Shown: positions 16,666-25,427, numbered from the stretch's first letter. The stretch is 64,000 nucleotides of DNA from JAJEFO01 sp965208685 (GCA_965208685.1 CBDBPL010000007.1:558001-622000); one strand, 5' to 3'. Numbers and translations: made by a program. The notes: generated by a model from the sequence alone, not told the origin.

Positions 16666-17394
16666 TCAGCTTCCGGCTGCCTTGCCCTCGTCGGCGCCGG
16701 TTTCCTGTTCGCCCCCTGCTGAATCGTCCGCAGGGGTGTCGTCGGCTGCACCCGGCTCCGGCCCGGCTGCCTCGGAGGCAGCCGCTTCCGACCCTTCCTC
16801 GGATTCGGGATCGCCCATTTTCTGCAACTCGTCGAGCTCGGCGGTGCCGATTTCGTCGAAGAGCTCAGAAATCGCGAGCTCGGCCTGGGCCTCGTCCTGG
16901 GCCGCCCGCTCGGCGATGTTGATGCCCTTGGCCTGGAGCTCGGCTTCGCCCTCGGATCGGGCCACGTTCAACTGGATCTGAACCTCAACTTCGGGATGAA
17001 GCGTGATGGCCACGCTGTGCACACCGAGTTCCTTGATCGGCGCATCAACTGCCACCTGGCTCCTGTCGAGCGAGAAGCCTGCCTCCGCTACGACTTCGAC
17101 CGCATCACGGGGCGTGACCGACCCGTAGAGAGAGCCGCCGTCGGAGGCTTGCCGAATCAGGATGAACTGCTTGCCGTCGAGCCTGCCGGCAAGCGCGTCA
17201 GCTTCCTTGCGGGTCTCGATGTTCCGCGCTTCAAGCTGCACCTTCTGTTCCTCGAACTGCTTGATGTTGGCTTCGGACGCCCAGAGCGCCTTTTTCTGCG
17301 GCAGCAGGAAGTTGCGTGCATAGCCGTCCTTGACAGAGACTATGTCGCCCATCTGGCCAAGCTTCGCGATGCGTTCAAGAAGGATGACTTGCAT
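16666..17394 (-). CDS. rplI: 50S ribosomal protein L9 with an extended C terminus
   Basis: 242 residues against the usual 150 or so. The N-terminal domain (MQVILLERIAKLGQMGDIVS, GYARNFLLPQKKAL) and C-terminal domain (GSLYGSVTPRDAVEVVAEAG, PIKELGVHSVAITLHPEVEV) are normal and end near residue 150. A tail of about 90 residues follows: a helical part (ERAAQDEAQAELAISELFDE) and then a low-complexity acidic run rich in E, A, D, G and P. Such tails are known in alphaproteobacterial L9. It ends the rpsF-rpsR-rplI operon, 12 bp after rpsR. Confidence 0.95.
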   Translation of the reverse strand: MQVILLERIAKLGQMGDIVSVKDGYARNFLLPQKKALWASEANIKQFEEQKVQLEARNIETRKEADALAGRLDGKQFILIRQASDGGSLYGSVTPRDAVEVVAEAGFSLDRSQVAVDAPIKELGVHSVAITLHPEVEVQIQLNVARSEGEAELQAKGINIAERAAQDEAQAELAISELFDEIGTAELDELQKMGDPESEEGSEAAASEAAGPEPGAADDTPADDSAGGEQETGADEGKAAGS

Positions 17395-17406
17395 TGGTTT
17401 CCGTCC

Positions 17407-17634
17407 TCACTTCACTGCATAGGGAAGAAGCGCAAGGAATCGCGCGCGCTTGATTGCACGGGCCAGCTCGCGTTGCTTGCGAGACGACACGGCAGTGATC
17501 CGCGACGGCACGATCTTGCCTCGCTCCGACATGTAGCGCTGCAGGAGCTTGGTGTCCTTGTAGTCGATTCTTGGAGAGTTCTCGCCGGAGAAGGGACAGA
17601 CCTTGCGGCGGCGGAAAAAAGGCTTCGTTGCCAT
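17407..17634 (-). CDS. rpsR: 30S ribosomal protein S18
   Basis: 75 residues, the usual size. The basic core RRRKVCPFSGENSPRIDYKD and the end HLAxAIKRARFLALLPY-type sequence (LARAIKRARFLALLPYAVK) are standard. S18 binds S6 on the platform of the small subunit, which explains its place next to rpsF, 14 bp downstream. Confidence 0.97.
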   Translation of the reverse strand: MATKPFFRRRKVCPFSGENSPRIDYKDTKLLQRYMSERGKIVPSRITAVSSRKQRELARAIKRARFLALLPYAVK

Positions 17635-17648
17635 GAGACTTTCCCTTC

Positions 17649-18002
17649 CTACCGCCGTTCACGGCGGGATTCGCGCTCTTCGGCCCTGCGCATCTGGACC
17701 GAAGGACCTTCCTCGTGCTCGTCGACCTTGACGGTCAGGACCCGCACGACGTCATCATGAAGGCGCATCAGGCGTTCCATCTCGTGCACGGCCGGTGCCG
17801 GCGAGTCGGTCTTGATGAAAGCGTAATGGCCCTTTCGATTCTTGTTGATCCTGTAGGCCATGGTCTTGACGCCCCAGTACTCGTTGCCGACGACCTTTCC
17901 GCCGTTGTCCGCGAGAACAGTTCCAAAGTGTTCGACAAGACCTTCAGCCTGCGCGTTGGACAGATCCTGACGCGCAATGATCACATGCTCATACAGCGGC
18001 AT
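17649..18002 (-). CDS. rpsF: 30S ribosomal protein S6
   Basis: 117 residues. Ferredoxin-like S6 fold: MPLYEHVIIARQDLSNAQAE, WGVKTMAYRINKNRKGHYAF and the strand VRVLTVKVDEHEEGPSVQMR. It is the first gene of the rpsF-rpsR-rplI operon, and a 241-bp gap to the divergent aminotransferase gene holds its promoter. In many bacteria S6:S18 represses its own mRNA through a leader element; I did not see a clear copy of that element here. Confidence 0.97.
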   Translation of the reverse strand: MPLYEHVIIARQDLSNAQAEGLVEHFGTVLADNGGKVVGNEYWGVKTMAYRINKNRKGHYAFIKTDSPAPAVHEMERLMRLHDDVVRVLTVKVDEHEEGPSVQMRRAEERESRRERR

Positions 18003-18243
18003 GTCTTCTCCGTTCTTTCAGGCGCACTTCAAAGGAGGGGCAGTGTCGCCGCGCCCTTCCACGAGAGGTTGCGCCAATGGCATGAATTGCGGCGAACGGC
18101 GGGCTTATACACAGGCTTGGACGGGTTTCAACCCTCTATGCGCACCATGCCGGACCGGTCTGCCGAACCGCGGCGGCATCAGCAAGGCCGAGCGGAAGGC
18201 CAATGCTTGACGAACGCCGGACCGGCGGATTTGCTCTCAGTCC

Positions 18244-19467
18244 ATGAAAGAACTCGACATCGACTTTGTGCGGGCCCAGTTCCCGGCGTTTGCCGAGCCT
18301 TCCTTGCAGGATCAGGCATTCTTCGAGAACGCGGGAGGATCCTGGCCTTGCCGGTTCGTGACTGAGCGCCTCGAGCGATTTTATCGGGAGAGGAAGGTTC
18401 AGCCCTACGGTCCGTTCGAGGCAAGCAGGTTGGCGGGCGAGGAGATGGATGAGGCGAGAACGCGGCTTTCAGGCATGCTCGGAGTTGACGCGGACGAAGT
18501 GAGCTTCGGTCCGTCGACGACGCAGAACACGTATGTCCTGGCTCAGGCGTTTCGCGCGTGGTTGCCCGAAGGTGCGGCCATAGTCGTGACCGACCAGGAC
18601 CACGAGGCAAACTCGGGTCCCTGGCGGCGGCTTGAGGCGTCAGGGATCAAGATTCGCGAGTGGCGCATCGACCCGGGCACCGGACATCTGGATCCTTGCG
18701 CGCTGGAGCCGTTGTTGGAAGGCGCCGCTCTTCTCTGCTTTCCGCACTGCTCGAACGTCGTCGGCGAAATCAACGATGTCTCGGCTGTTGCAAGCATGGC
18801 GCACGACGCCGGGGCGGTCGTCTGCGTCGACGGCGTTTCCTATGCGCCGCACGGGTTTCCGGATGTCGGAGCGTTGGGTGCGGACATCTATCTCTTCTCG
18901 GCCTACAAGACATACGGACCACATCAGGGCATCATGGTGATGCGCCGCGCGCTGGGCGAGGCGTTGCCGAACCAGGGACACTTCTTCAACGACGGGGACC
19001 TGACGAAGCGGTTTGTGCCGGCGGGACCGGACCATGCCCAGGTCGCCGCCTGTGCCGGCATGGCGGACTACGTGGATGCGCTGTTCGCATCGATGGGAGG
19101 CGGGACGCTCGGCCCGACCGAACGCGCGCGCGCCGTGCACGATGCAATGCGAGCTCGGGAAGAGGTTCTGCTGCGACCGCTGCTTGAGTTCCTCGCCGGG
19201 CGCAACAATGTGCGCCTCGTGGGACCACGGGATGCCCGGAATCGGGCACCGACGGTTGGGGTCCTTGCCGACAGGCCGGGCGAGGATGTCGCGGCCGCGC
19301 TTGCGCCATTGGGCATCATAGCGGGCGGAGGGGACTTCTACGCGGTCAGGCCGCTGCAAGCCATGGGCATTGACCCGGCCCACGGCGTGTTGCGGTTGAG
19401 CTTCACGCACTACACCTGCGAAGACGAGGTCTCGCGGTTGCTCGCCGCGCTTGATCGCGTGCTGTAG
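18244..19467 (+). CDS. class V aminotransferase-fold (cysteine desulfurase-like) PLP enzyme
   Basis: 407 residues. The PLP lysine is K222 in FSAYKTYGPHQG; the ring-stacking histidine is H120 in TDQDHEANSGPW and the pyridine-binding aspartate D196 in CVDGVSYAPH. It lacks the mobile cysteine loop of housekeeping IscS/SufS, and no iron-sulfur assembly genes are near, so it may be a selenocysteine lyase/CsdA-like or isopenicillin-epimerase-like enzyme instead. It stands alone, divergent from the ribosomal operon. Confidence 0.78.
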   Translation: MKELDIDFVRAQFPAFAEPSLQDQAFFENAGGSWPCRFVTERLERFYRERKVQPYGPFEASRLAGEEMDEARTRLSGMLGVDADEVSFGPSTTQNTYVLAQAFRAWLPEGAAIVVTDQDHEANSGPWRRLEASGIKIREWRIDPGTGHLDPCALEPLLEGAALLCFPHCSNVVGEINDVSAVASMAHDAGAVVCVDGVSYAPHGFPDVGALGADIYLFSAYKTYGPHQGIMVMRRALGEALPNQGHFFNDGDLTKRFVPAGPDHAQVAACAGMADYVDALFASMGGGTLGPTERARAVHDAMRAREEVLLRPLLEFLAGRNNVRLVGPRDARNRAPTVGVLADRPGEDVAAALAPLGIIAGGGDFYAVRPLQAMGIDPAHGVLRLSFTHYTCEDEVSRLLAALDRVL

Positions 19468-19502
19468 CCGACTGTTGCGAACCCGTTCGAACAGGCTTGG
19501 CC

Positions 19503-19518
19503 GCCGGTCCTGACCGGC
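19503..19518 (+). terminator. short GC-rich hairpin after the aminotransferase gene
   Basis: GCCGGTC at 19503-19509 pairs with GACCGGC at 19512-19518, 36 bp after the stop codon. The stem is perfect but the loop is tiny and no T-run follows. Confidence 0.35.
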
Positions 19519-19651
19519 CTCGCTCGCGGGTTGAGCAGGTGCGTGTCCGGCAATCGGTCGGGTTGCGAATCGCTCGAGACATGTTGAGATCGTCGCCCGC
19601 AATCGAGTCGATCTCGAGCGCGTGGATCAATTCGGTGCTGTCGGAGGACAT

Positions 19652-21067
19652 ATGCGTGATCCGGTGATCTGGTGGGTGCGGAAGGACCTGCGTCTTTCGG
19701 ACAATCCCGCGCTTGCGGCAGCCCTTGACGCTGGAGGTCCGGTGATTCCGGTCTTCGTTCTGGATGAAGTGTTCGAATCCTACGGTGCGGCGCCTCTCTG
19801 GCGGTTCGGATTGGGTGTCGAGGAATTTGCGAAGTCACTGGATGCCGCAGGCTCCCGCCTGATCTGTCGCCGCGGGTCTGCGGCGGCTGTGCTGCTGGAC
19901 GTCGCGGCGGAGACCGGAGCCAGGACGGTCCGGTGGGGCAGGGCGTACGATGCACCGCAGGTAGCGCGCGACAAGGCTGTGAAGGTCGCCCTGCAGAAAG
20001 CGGGCATAGACGGAGCAAGCATTGCGGGTGGCGTCTTGTTCGAGCCATGGTCGGTCCAGACCAAGGCTGGGGCGCACTTTCAGGTCTTTTCGCCGTTTTG
20101 GCGGGCGGTTGAGCGCATCGATGTGGAAACGACGATGCCCCGTCCAGGGCGACTGCCCGCGCCTGCAACCTGGCCGACGAGTGAAGATGTCACGGGTTGG
20201 GGTCTTTCGCGGCCGATGCGGCGCGGCGCGTCCGTGGTAGTCCGGCACGTCACGATTGGCGAGGACGCCGCGCGTGACCGGCTGGCGTCCTTCGCCGAGA
20301 AAAGAATGGACGATTACGGCGAACGACGAGACTACCCGGCGGAAGCGGCGACATCCCGTATCTCCGAGCACCTGGCATGGGGCGAGATCAGCCCTGCCAC
20401 GTGCTGGCGCGCAGCAGTGCGGCCAGCCCGAGAAGGTAGTCAGGGAGCGAATTCCTTCCTCAAGGAACTCGCATGGCGAGAGTTCGCGTATCACCTCGCC
20501 TGGCACACGCCGTGGATTCTGGAACGCAACTGGCGGGAGGGTTGGGATCGGTTCCCATGGTCCATGGATGACGGCACGACCGAGGTGCGCGCCTGGCGGC
20601 AGGGGCGAACGGGCGTGCGCCTTGTCGATGCGGCGATGCGGGAGCTCTATGTCACCGGGTACATGCACAACCGCGCGCGCATGATCGTCGCGAGCTTCCT
20701 GACGAAGCACCTGGTGACGCACTGGAGAGTAGGGCAGCGCTGGTTCGAGGACTGCCTGGTCGACTGGGATCCGGCCTCGAACGCCATGGGGTGGCAGTGG
20801 ACGGCGGGATGCGGGCCGGATGCGGCGCCTTATTTCCGAATCTTCAATCCCGATGCCCAGCAGAAGAAGTTCGATGGGGATGGTGCCTATGTGCGCCGTT
20901 GGATCGCGGAAGGTGAGGCAAACCCGTCAGCGAACGCGCTGTCTTACTTTGATGCCATTCCTGAAAGCTGGGCGCTGTCGCCGACGGATGCCTATCCCGA
21001 ACCAGTGGTGAATCTGGCAGAGGGCCGCGCTCGTGCTCTCGCCGCCTACAGGTCCAGGTCGTTCTGA
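19652..21067 (+). CDS. phrB: deoxyribodipyrimidine photolyase
   Basis: 471 residues. Repairs UV pyrimidine dimers using blue light and reduced FAD. The N-terminal antenna domain starts WWVRKDLRLSDNPALAAALD. The FAD domain has TSRISEHLAWGEISPATCWR, the FLKELAWREFAYHLAWHTPW helix, LVDAAMRELYVTGYMHNRAR and WDPASNAMGWQWTAGCGPDA, including the conserved tryptophans of the electron chain. I chose the ATG at 19652 because GGAGG lies five bases upstream; a GTG at 19622 is weaker. Confidence 0.93.
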   Translation: MRDPVIWWVRKDLRLSDNPALAAALDAGGPVIPVFVLDEVFESYGAAPLWRFGLGVEEFAKSLDAAGSRLICRRGSAAAVLLDVAAETGARTVRWGRAYDAPQVARDKAVKVALQKAGIDGASIAGGVLFEPWSVQTKAGAHFQVFSPFWRAVERIDVETTMPRPGRLPAPATWPTSEDVTGWGLSRPMRRGASVVVRHVTIGEDAARDRLASFAEKRMDDYGERRDYPAEAATSRISEHLAWGEISPATCWRAAVRPAREGSQGANSFLKELAWREFAYHLAWHTPWILERNWREGWDRFPWSMDDGTTEVRAWRQGRTGVRLVDAAMRELYVTGYMHNRARMIVASFLTKHLVTHWRVGQRWFEDCLVDWDPASNAMGWQWTAGCGPDAAPYFRIFNPDAQQKKFDGDGAYVRRWIAEGEANPSANALSYFDAIPESWALSPTDAYPEPVVNLAEGRARALAAYRSRSF

Positions 21068-21410
21068 ACGACGGGGCGGCACCGGGTTTTCCGAAACAAA
21101 GTGCCAAGGCCTTCGCACTCTCGTTTGCCAAAAGTGGGAGATTTGAACTTGCCAGTAACACCAGCACGGGGACATCGGTCAGTGCCATTCTTCGCCGCGC
21201 CGCATGTTTCGGCACCGGTCAACTTGGAGGGACGGCTGCCTTTTGGGCCGACAGGGCGTCGCGCTCCATCCCGAACCATGCCGTCCTCTCGAAGTCTCCG
21301 TCGACGGGCGTTGTACTTGGTTTCTTGCATGGTATTGAGCATGCATCATGATTGCCGCGCACGACGTGCGAGTGGCTGATTCGGCTAGATTCAAGCACTT
21401 TTTTTAAAAT
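21068..21410. other. gene-free stretch between phrB and the mraZ control region
   Basis: I see no supported gene or RNA here. From about 21380 the base composition changes from GC-rich to strongly AT-rich, which marks the start of the mraZ control region. Confidence 0.5.
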
Positions 21411-21413
21411 TCT

Positions 21414-21438
21414 TGGGAAATCATGGGAATTTTTTGGA
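21414..21438 (+). promoter_or_regulatory. MraZ-box-like direct repeats
   Basis: TGGGA at 21414, TGGGA at 21424 and TTGGA at 21434 stand exactly 10 bp apart (5-base box, 5-base spacer). In E. coli and other bacteria MraZ binds TGGGN direct repeats with this spacing and represses its own operon. They lie about 385 bp before the mraZ start codon, within an AT-rich stretch likely to hold the promoter. Confidence 0.65.
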
Positions 21439-21527
21439 GGCTATATATTGAGTATTTTGGCAATATCTTGCCCAAAACAACCATATTTAGATCGAAGTCT
21501 GAAATGCCAAGTCCAGCACTGAAAATT

Positions 21528-21562
21528 TCCCAAAAATTTCACTTGCATTCCATGATTTCCCA
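21528..21562 (-). promoter_or_regulatory. second, inverted set of MraZ-box-like repeats
   Basis: Read on the minus strand from 21562: TGGGA, TGGAA, GTGAA, TGGGA, each starting 10 bases after the last. The first 13 bases (TGGGAAATCATGG) are identical to the plus-strand set at 21414-21426, giving a perfect inverted repeat with a 123-bp spacer. Confidence 0.55.
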
Positions 21563-21739
21563 TGTATTCTCCCTGATACCGGAGCGAGCGGAGTGGAGTT
21601 CGGGGCGAAACGATCCCGGAATCGAGGCAAGAGGTTTCATACAGGCTCCCTCATCCGACACCAAAGATCCGGCGCGCGGGCGAGCAGACATCCCCCCAGG
21701 TGGCGCGCGCAGCTGGACCATCCCGGGAACGGGACGAGG

Positions 21740-21779
21740 GCGGCGGATCGGATACTCTGGCAGCAATCCGATCCGCCGC
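21740..21779 (+). promoter_or_regulatory. strong hairpin in the mraZ leader
   Basis: GCGGCGGATCGGAT (21740-21753) pairs perfectly with ATCCGATCCGCCGC (21766-21779) around a 12-base loop. A smaller stem, TCCCG-GGAA-CGGGA with a GNRA-type loop, lies just before it at 21721-21734. The big stem ends 41 bp before the mraZ GTG. It could be an attenuator, a terminator for an upstream transcript or part of a structured RNA. Confidence 0.5.
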
Positions 21780-21820
21780 TTCTCCGTTTCAGGGACCGGA
21801 ACAGGAGGCTCTGCGGGACA

Positions 21821-22321
21821 GTGGTTCGGAGATTCAGAGGCGAAGGCGTCCAAAAGGTGGACACCAAGGGGCGTGTGTCGATCCCCGCCAGCTATCGCAC
21901 CGTGCTGCGGGACGGCGACCCGAACTGGTCGGAGGGCAAGATGCCGGAATTCGTCATCGTGTATGGCGACAAGCGGCGGAACTTCCTGGAGTGCTTTACG
22001 GTCGATGCGGCGAACGAGGTCGACCAGCGGATCAGCCTGATGCCGCGTGGATCCGGCCGGCGTCGCGCCTTGGAACGTCTCTTCAACGGCCAGTCGCTGT
22101 CTGCCTCGGTCGACGAGACCGGGCGAATCGTCCTGCCGCTCAAGCAGCGCCAGAAGATTGACATCGAGGACAAGGCCTACTTCGTGGCGATGGGAGATAC
22201 GTTCCAGATCTGGAAGCCCGAGACCTACCACGCGACAGAGGCCCCGATAGACGCGTTGCTCGACAAGATGCCGGACGGCGCTGACATCTGGACCCTTCTG
22301 GAAGACGATGCAGGCGACTAG
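21821..22321 (+). CDS. mraZ: transcriptional regulator MraZ
   Basis: 166 residues from a GTG start. Two SpoVT/AbrB-like domains are clear: RRFRGEGVQKVDTKGRVSIP (N-terminal) and LSASVDETGRIVLPLKQRQK (C-terminal), each with the DxxGRxxxP motif. MraZ is the first gene of the dcw cluster and a DNA-binding repressor of it. The frame is open upstream to 21593, but similarity begins at the GTG, and AGGAGG lies 12 bases before it. The distance from the putative operator implies a leader of more than 200 bases. Confidence 0.92.
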   Translation: MVRRFRGEGVQKVDTKGRVSIPASYRTVLRDGDPNWSEGKMPEFVIVYGDKRRNFLECFTVDAANEVDQRISLMPRGSGRRRALERLFNGQSLSASVDETGRIVLPLKQRQKIDIEDKAYFVAMGDTFQIWKPETYHATEAPIDALLDKMPDGADIWTLLEDDAGD

Positions 22322-22324
22322 GCG

Positions 22325-23314
22325 ATGTCTGCCGCCGTCCCCGAGACTGCCGAGCCACCGCACGTTCCCGTTCTCCTTGACGCCATCCTGACCTTGTGCG
22401 CACCCGTGCGCGGCGTCTGGCTCGACGGCACCTTTGGGGCGGGCGGACATTCCCGCGGCCTGCTCGATGCGGGCGCAGAACGGGTGATCGCATTGGACCG
22501 GGACCCGCACGCGCTCAAAGTGGCTGCGGATTGGGCCGATGCCTATGGCGGCCGGCTGAAACTCGTCGAGGGAACGTTTTCCGATCTGGATCGCCATGCA
22601 AAATTCGGACTGGACGGCGTGGTCCTGGATCTGGGCGTGTCCTCCATGCAGCTCGATCAGGCGGAGCGAGGCTTCTCGTTTCAGGCAGACGGACCCCTGG
22701 ACATGAGAATGAGCGGGTCTGGCAGGAGCGCAGCCGACATCGTCGGAGGAGCCAGCGAAGCCGTGCTCGCGGACATCCTCTTTCACTATGGAGAGGAAAG
22801 GTCAGCGCGCGCGATAGCGCGCGCCATCGTCAATCGGCGGAAGGAGGCGCCCATCGAGACGACACGCGTGCTCGCCCAAGTCATCGAGGCCGTCCTGCCA
22901 CGGCGGACGCGGGGTGCAAGCCACCCGGCAACGCGCACGTTTCAGGCCTTGAGAATCGCGGTGAATGACGAGTTCACTCAACTGGCCGCCGGACTTGAGG
23001 CTGCAGAACGGGCACTTCGAGCTGGCGGCTGGCTCGCCGTGGTGAGCTTTCATTCGCTGGAAGACCGGGTCGTGAAACGGTTCTTCCAGGAGCGTTCCGG
23101 CCGAGGAGGTCGGGCAAGTCGACACCAACCAGAAGGTCCGTTGCGGGAGCCGCGCTTCGTCGCCCCGAACAAGGCGGTCTTTCCCTCTGCGGCAGAGGTG
23201 GCGCGCAATCCGCGCGCGCGATCGGCAAGGTTGCGGCTCGGTCGACGCACGGAAGCATCGGCCGGTCCTGCAGACCGGTCGCGGCTGGGACTGCCAAGGG
23301 AAATTTCCCCGTGA
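22325..23314 (+). CDS. rsmH: 16S rRNA m4C1402 methyltransferase
   Basis: 329 residues. Methylates N4 of C1402 in 16S rRNA with SAM. Seen: HVPVLLDAILTLCAPVRGVW at the start, the SAM motif DGTFGAGGHSRGLL, VVLDLGVSSMQLDQAERGFS, and the end motif FHSLEDRVVKRFFQE. It begins 4 bp after mraZ and overlaps ftsL by a GTGA, as in most dcw clusters. Also known as mraW. Confidence 0.97.
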   Translation: MSAAVPETAEPPHVPVLLDAILTLCAPVRGVWLDGTFGAGGHSRGLLDAGAERVIALDRDPHALKVAADWADAYGGRLKLVEGTFSDLDRHAKFGLDGVVLDLGVSSMQLDQAERGFSFQADGPLDMRMSGSGRSAADIVGGASEAVLADILFHYGEERSARAIARAIVNRRKEAPIETTRVLAQVIEAVLPRRTRGASHPATRTFQALRIAVNDEFTQLAAGLEAAERALRAGGWLAVVSFHSLEDRVVKRFFQERSGRGGRASRHQPEGPLREPRFVAPNKAVFPSAAEVARNPRARSARLRLGRRTEASAGPADRSRLGLPREISP

Positions 23315-23637
23315 AGACCCTTTTCCACCTTGTCACCGCAACTGCGGTGCTGGCGCTGGCGGTATGGGCGTACCGTCAGAACTACGAGACCCAGGCGCGA
23401 TTGAAGGAAGTGGACGGGCTGCATGTGGAAATCGCTGGCCTGCGCGGGCGGGCGTCAATGTTGCGCGCCGAGTGGGCCTACCTGAACAAGCCTGAGCGCC
23501 TGGACGACCTGGCGAATCTGAACTTTGACCGGTTGCGGCTTCTGGAACTGGGTCCCGGCAATTTCCTGCGCATCGACCAGATTCCCTACCCGGCGGACAC
23601 GGATCTCGCGGCCTCGCTTGAAGGAGGCGACGAGTGA
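23311..23637 (+). CDS. ftsL: cell division protein FtsL
   Basis: 108 residues with a single N-terminal membrane helix (LFHLVTATAVLALAVWAYRQ) and a periplasmic coiled coil (RLKEVDGLHVEIAGLRGRAS), then a short C-terminal tail. FtsL forms a complex with FtsB and FtsQ and activates FtsWI at the septum. Sequence similarity between FtsL proteins is low; the call rests on size, topology and position between rsmH and ftsI, with 4-bp overlaps on both sides. Confidence 0.9.
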   Translation: MKTLFHLVTATAVLALAVWAYRQNYETQARLKEVDGLHVEIAGLRGRASMLRAEWAYLNKPERLDDLANLNFDRLRLLELGPGNFLRIDQIPYPADTDLAASLEGGDE

Positions 23638-25412
23638 CCAGAATCCCGCTTCGTCCACTGGCCCGGATCCTTGCGGCGCGCCAGACGGGTGAGAACCCGG
23701 ACAAGATCGAGCGCGCCATCCTTGCCGCGCGCCACGAGGCTGGCCGTGACGGCCAGCGCGAACGCGTGGAGGGCCGCCTGCTGGCGCTGGCACTCGTGTT
23801 CCTCGCCGCATTCGCAACTGTCGGCGCGAAAATGGCGGTTCTGGCCACGTCGGAACCGGCCGAGCCGAAGGCGGCGGCGAGCAGCACCCAGATCGTTGCG
23901 GCGCGCGCGGACATTACCGACCGGAACGGACGAATTCTTGCGACCAACCTGTCGACGCACTCCGTCTACGCCCAGCCGCAGCACTTGATCAATCCGGACA
24001 TCGCCGCGCGGAAACTGGCGCAGATTTTCCCCGATCTCGATGAACAACGCCTGTATCAGCGTTTCACCGGGCCGAGAAAGTTTCTCTGGATCAGGCGCCG
24101 GATCAGCCCCGAGCAACGGGACGCGGTCCAGAACATTGGCGAACCGGGCCTCCTGTTCGGACCAAGGGAGATGCGGCTCTATCCCAACGGGCGGCTTGCA
24201 GCGCATGTGCTGGGCGGGGTCAGCTTTGGTCGCGAAGGAGTGAGCGCAGCCGAACTCGTCGGAGTCGCTGGCGTCGAGAAGGCCATGGACGATGAACTGC
24301 GTGATCCCGGTCGCGGCGACGTGCCGTTGACCCTGTCGCTGGACCTGACCGTGCAGGCTGCAGTCGAGCATGTACTCGAAGGCGGGATGAGGGTCATGAA
24401 TGCCAAGGGCGCGGTCGCTGTCCTGATGGATGCCCGAAACGGCGAGATCCTGAGCCTCGTCAGCCTTCCCGACTTTGATCCGAACGACAGGCCGTCGCAT
24501 TTCGCGGCAGGCAAGCCGTCCGAAAGTCCAGTCTTCAACCGTGCCGTGCAGGGCGTCTATGAGCTGGGCTCAACCTTCAAGGTCTTTGCAGCAGCCCAGG
24601 GCCTTGATGAACAACTGGTTGACCGCGACACCTTGATCGACACCAAGGGTCCGCTCAAATGGGGCAGGTATTCGATCAGCGACTTTCGAGACTACGGGCC
24701 AAACCTGAGCGTCGAGAACGTTGTCGTCAAGTCCTCGAATGTCGGAACTGCCCGGATCGCCATCATGATCGGGGCGGAACGGCAAAGGGAATTCCTTGGG
24801 CGCCTCGGCCTGTTCTCGCCGGTGCCGTTCGAACTGGTCGAGGCGCGAACCGCACGGCCGCTCGTGCCCAGGAACTGGTCAGGCATCCACACGATCACCG
24901 TGTCTTACGGCCATGGGATTTCGGTCTCGCCGGTGCATTTGGCTGCGGCCTATGCATCGATTCTGAACGGCGGCGTGAAGGTGGTGCCGACGCTCGTCAA
25001 GGGCGCGGGGGCAACCGGCGAGCGGGTCGTGAGCGCCGAGACCTCGATGCAGATGCGGGAAATCCTTCGACAGGTGGTGACGCGAGGCACGGCTCGGCAG
25101 GCGGAAGTGCCCGGATATCACGTCGCAGGCAAGACCGGGACGGCGGACAAGCCGAAGCCCGGGGGCGGTTATCATGACGACAAGGTCATTGCCACGTTTG
25201 CAAGTGCCTTTCCCGCCGATGATCCAAGGTACGTGCTTGTTGTCGCACTCGACGAACCGGTCGAAACCAGCGGTCGGGAACCGCGGCGAACGGCGGGGTG
25301 GACGGCAGTACCCGTGGCGGCGGAGATCATTCGTCGGGCCGCGCCGATCTTGGGACTTGCGCCCGACATTGAAAGCCGCGGCAGGCAGAGTGTAATGTCG
25401 GCGCAGTTCTGA
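23634..25412 (+). CDS. ftsI: septal peptidoglycan transpeptidase, penicillin-binding protein 3
   Basis: 592 residues with a GTG start. One membrane helix near the N terminus (LLALALVFLAAFATVGAKMA), a PBP dimerisation domain opening with RADITDRNGRILATNLSTHS, and a transpeptidase domain with SXXK at about residue 312 (STFK), SXN at about 367 (SSN) and KTG at about 500. It crosslinks septal peptidoglycan with FtsW and is the target of beta-lactams. All catalytic motifs are intact. Confidence 0.97.
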   Translation: MTRIPLRPLARILAARQTGENPDKIERAILAARHEAGRDGQRERVEGRLLALALVFLAAFATVGAKMAVLATSEPAEPKAAASSTQIVAARADITDRNGRILATNLSTHSVYAQPQHLINPDIAARKLAQIFPDLDEQRLYQRFTGPRKFLWIRRRISPEQRDAVQNIGEPGLLFGPREMRLYPNGRLAAHVLGGVSFGREGVSAAELVGVAGVEKAMDDELRDPGRGDVPLTLSLDLTVQAAVEHVLEGGMRVMNAKGAVAVLMDARNGEILSLVSLPDFDPNDRPSHFAAGKPSESPVFNRAVQGVYELGSTFKVFAAAQGLDEQLVDRDTLIDTKGPLKWGRYSISDFRDYGPNLSVENVVVKSSNVGTARIAIMIGAERQREFLGRLGLFSPVPFELVEARTARPLVPRNWSGIHTITVSYGHGISVSPVHLAAAYASILNGGVKVVPTLVKGAGATGERVVSAETSMQMREILRQVVTRGTARQAEVPGYHVAGKTGTADKPKPGGGYHDDKVIATFASAFPADDPRYVLVVALDEPVETSGREPRRTAGWTAVPVAAEIIRRAAPILGLAPDIESRGRQSVMSAQF

Positions 25413-25427
25413 TCAGGGGCCGTGGCG

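Noticed and set aside
19480..19496. GAAC-N6-GAAC, resembling a LexA box near the photolyase
   Set aside because: The spacer is six bases, not seven, and it is about 160 bp before the gene; LexA spacing is strict.
21590..21820. RNase P RNA gene, often located before mraZ in this group
   Set aside because: The conserved GAGGAAAGTCCGGGC and ACAGAAACAG-type motifs are absent.
21539..22786. 415-codon open frame on the minus strand across mraZ and rsmH
   Set aside because: Antisense to two clear core genes, no ribosome site and no recognisable domain.
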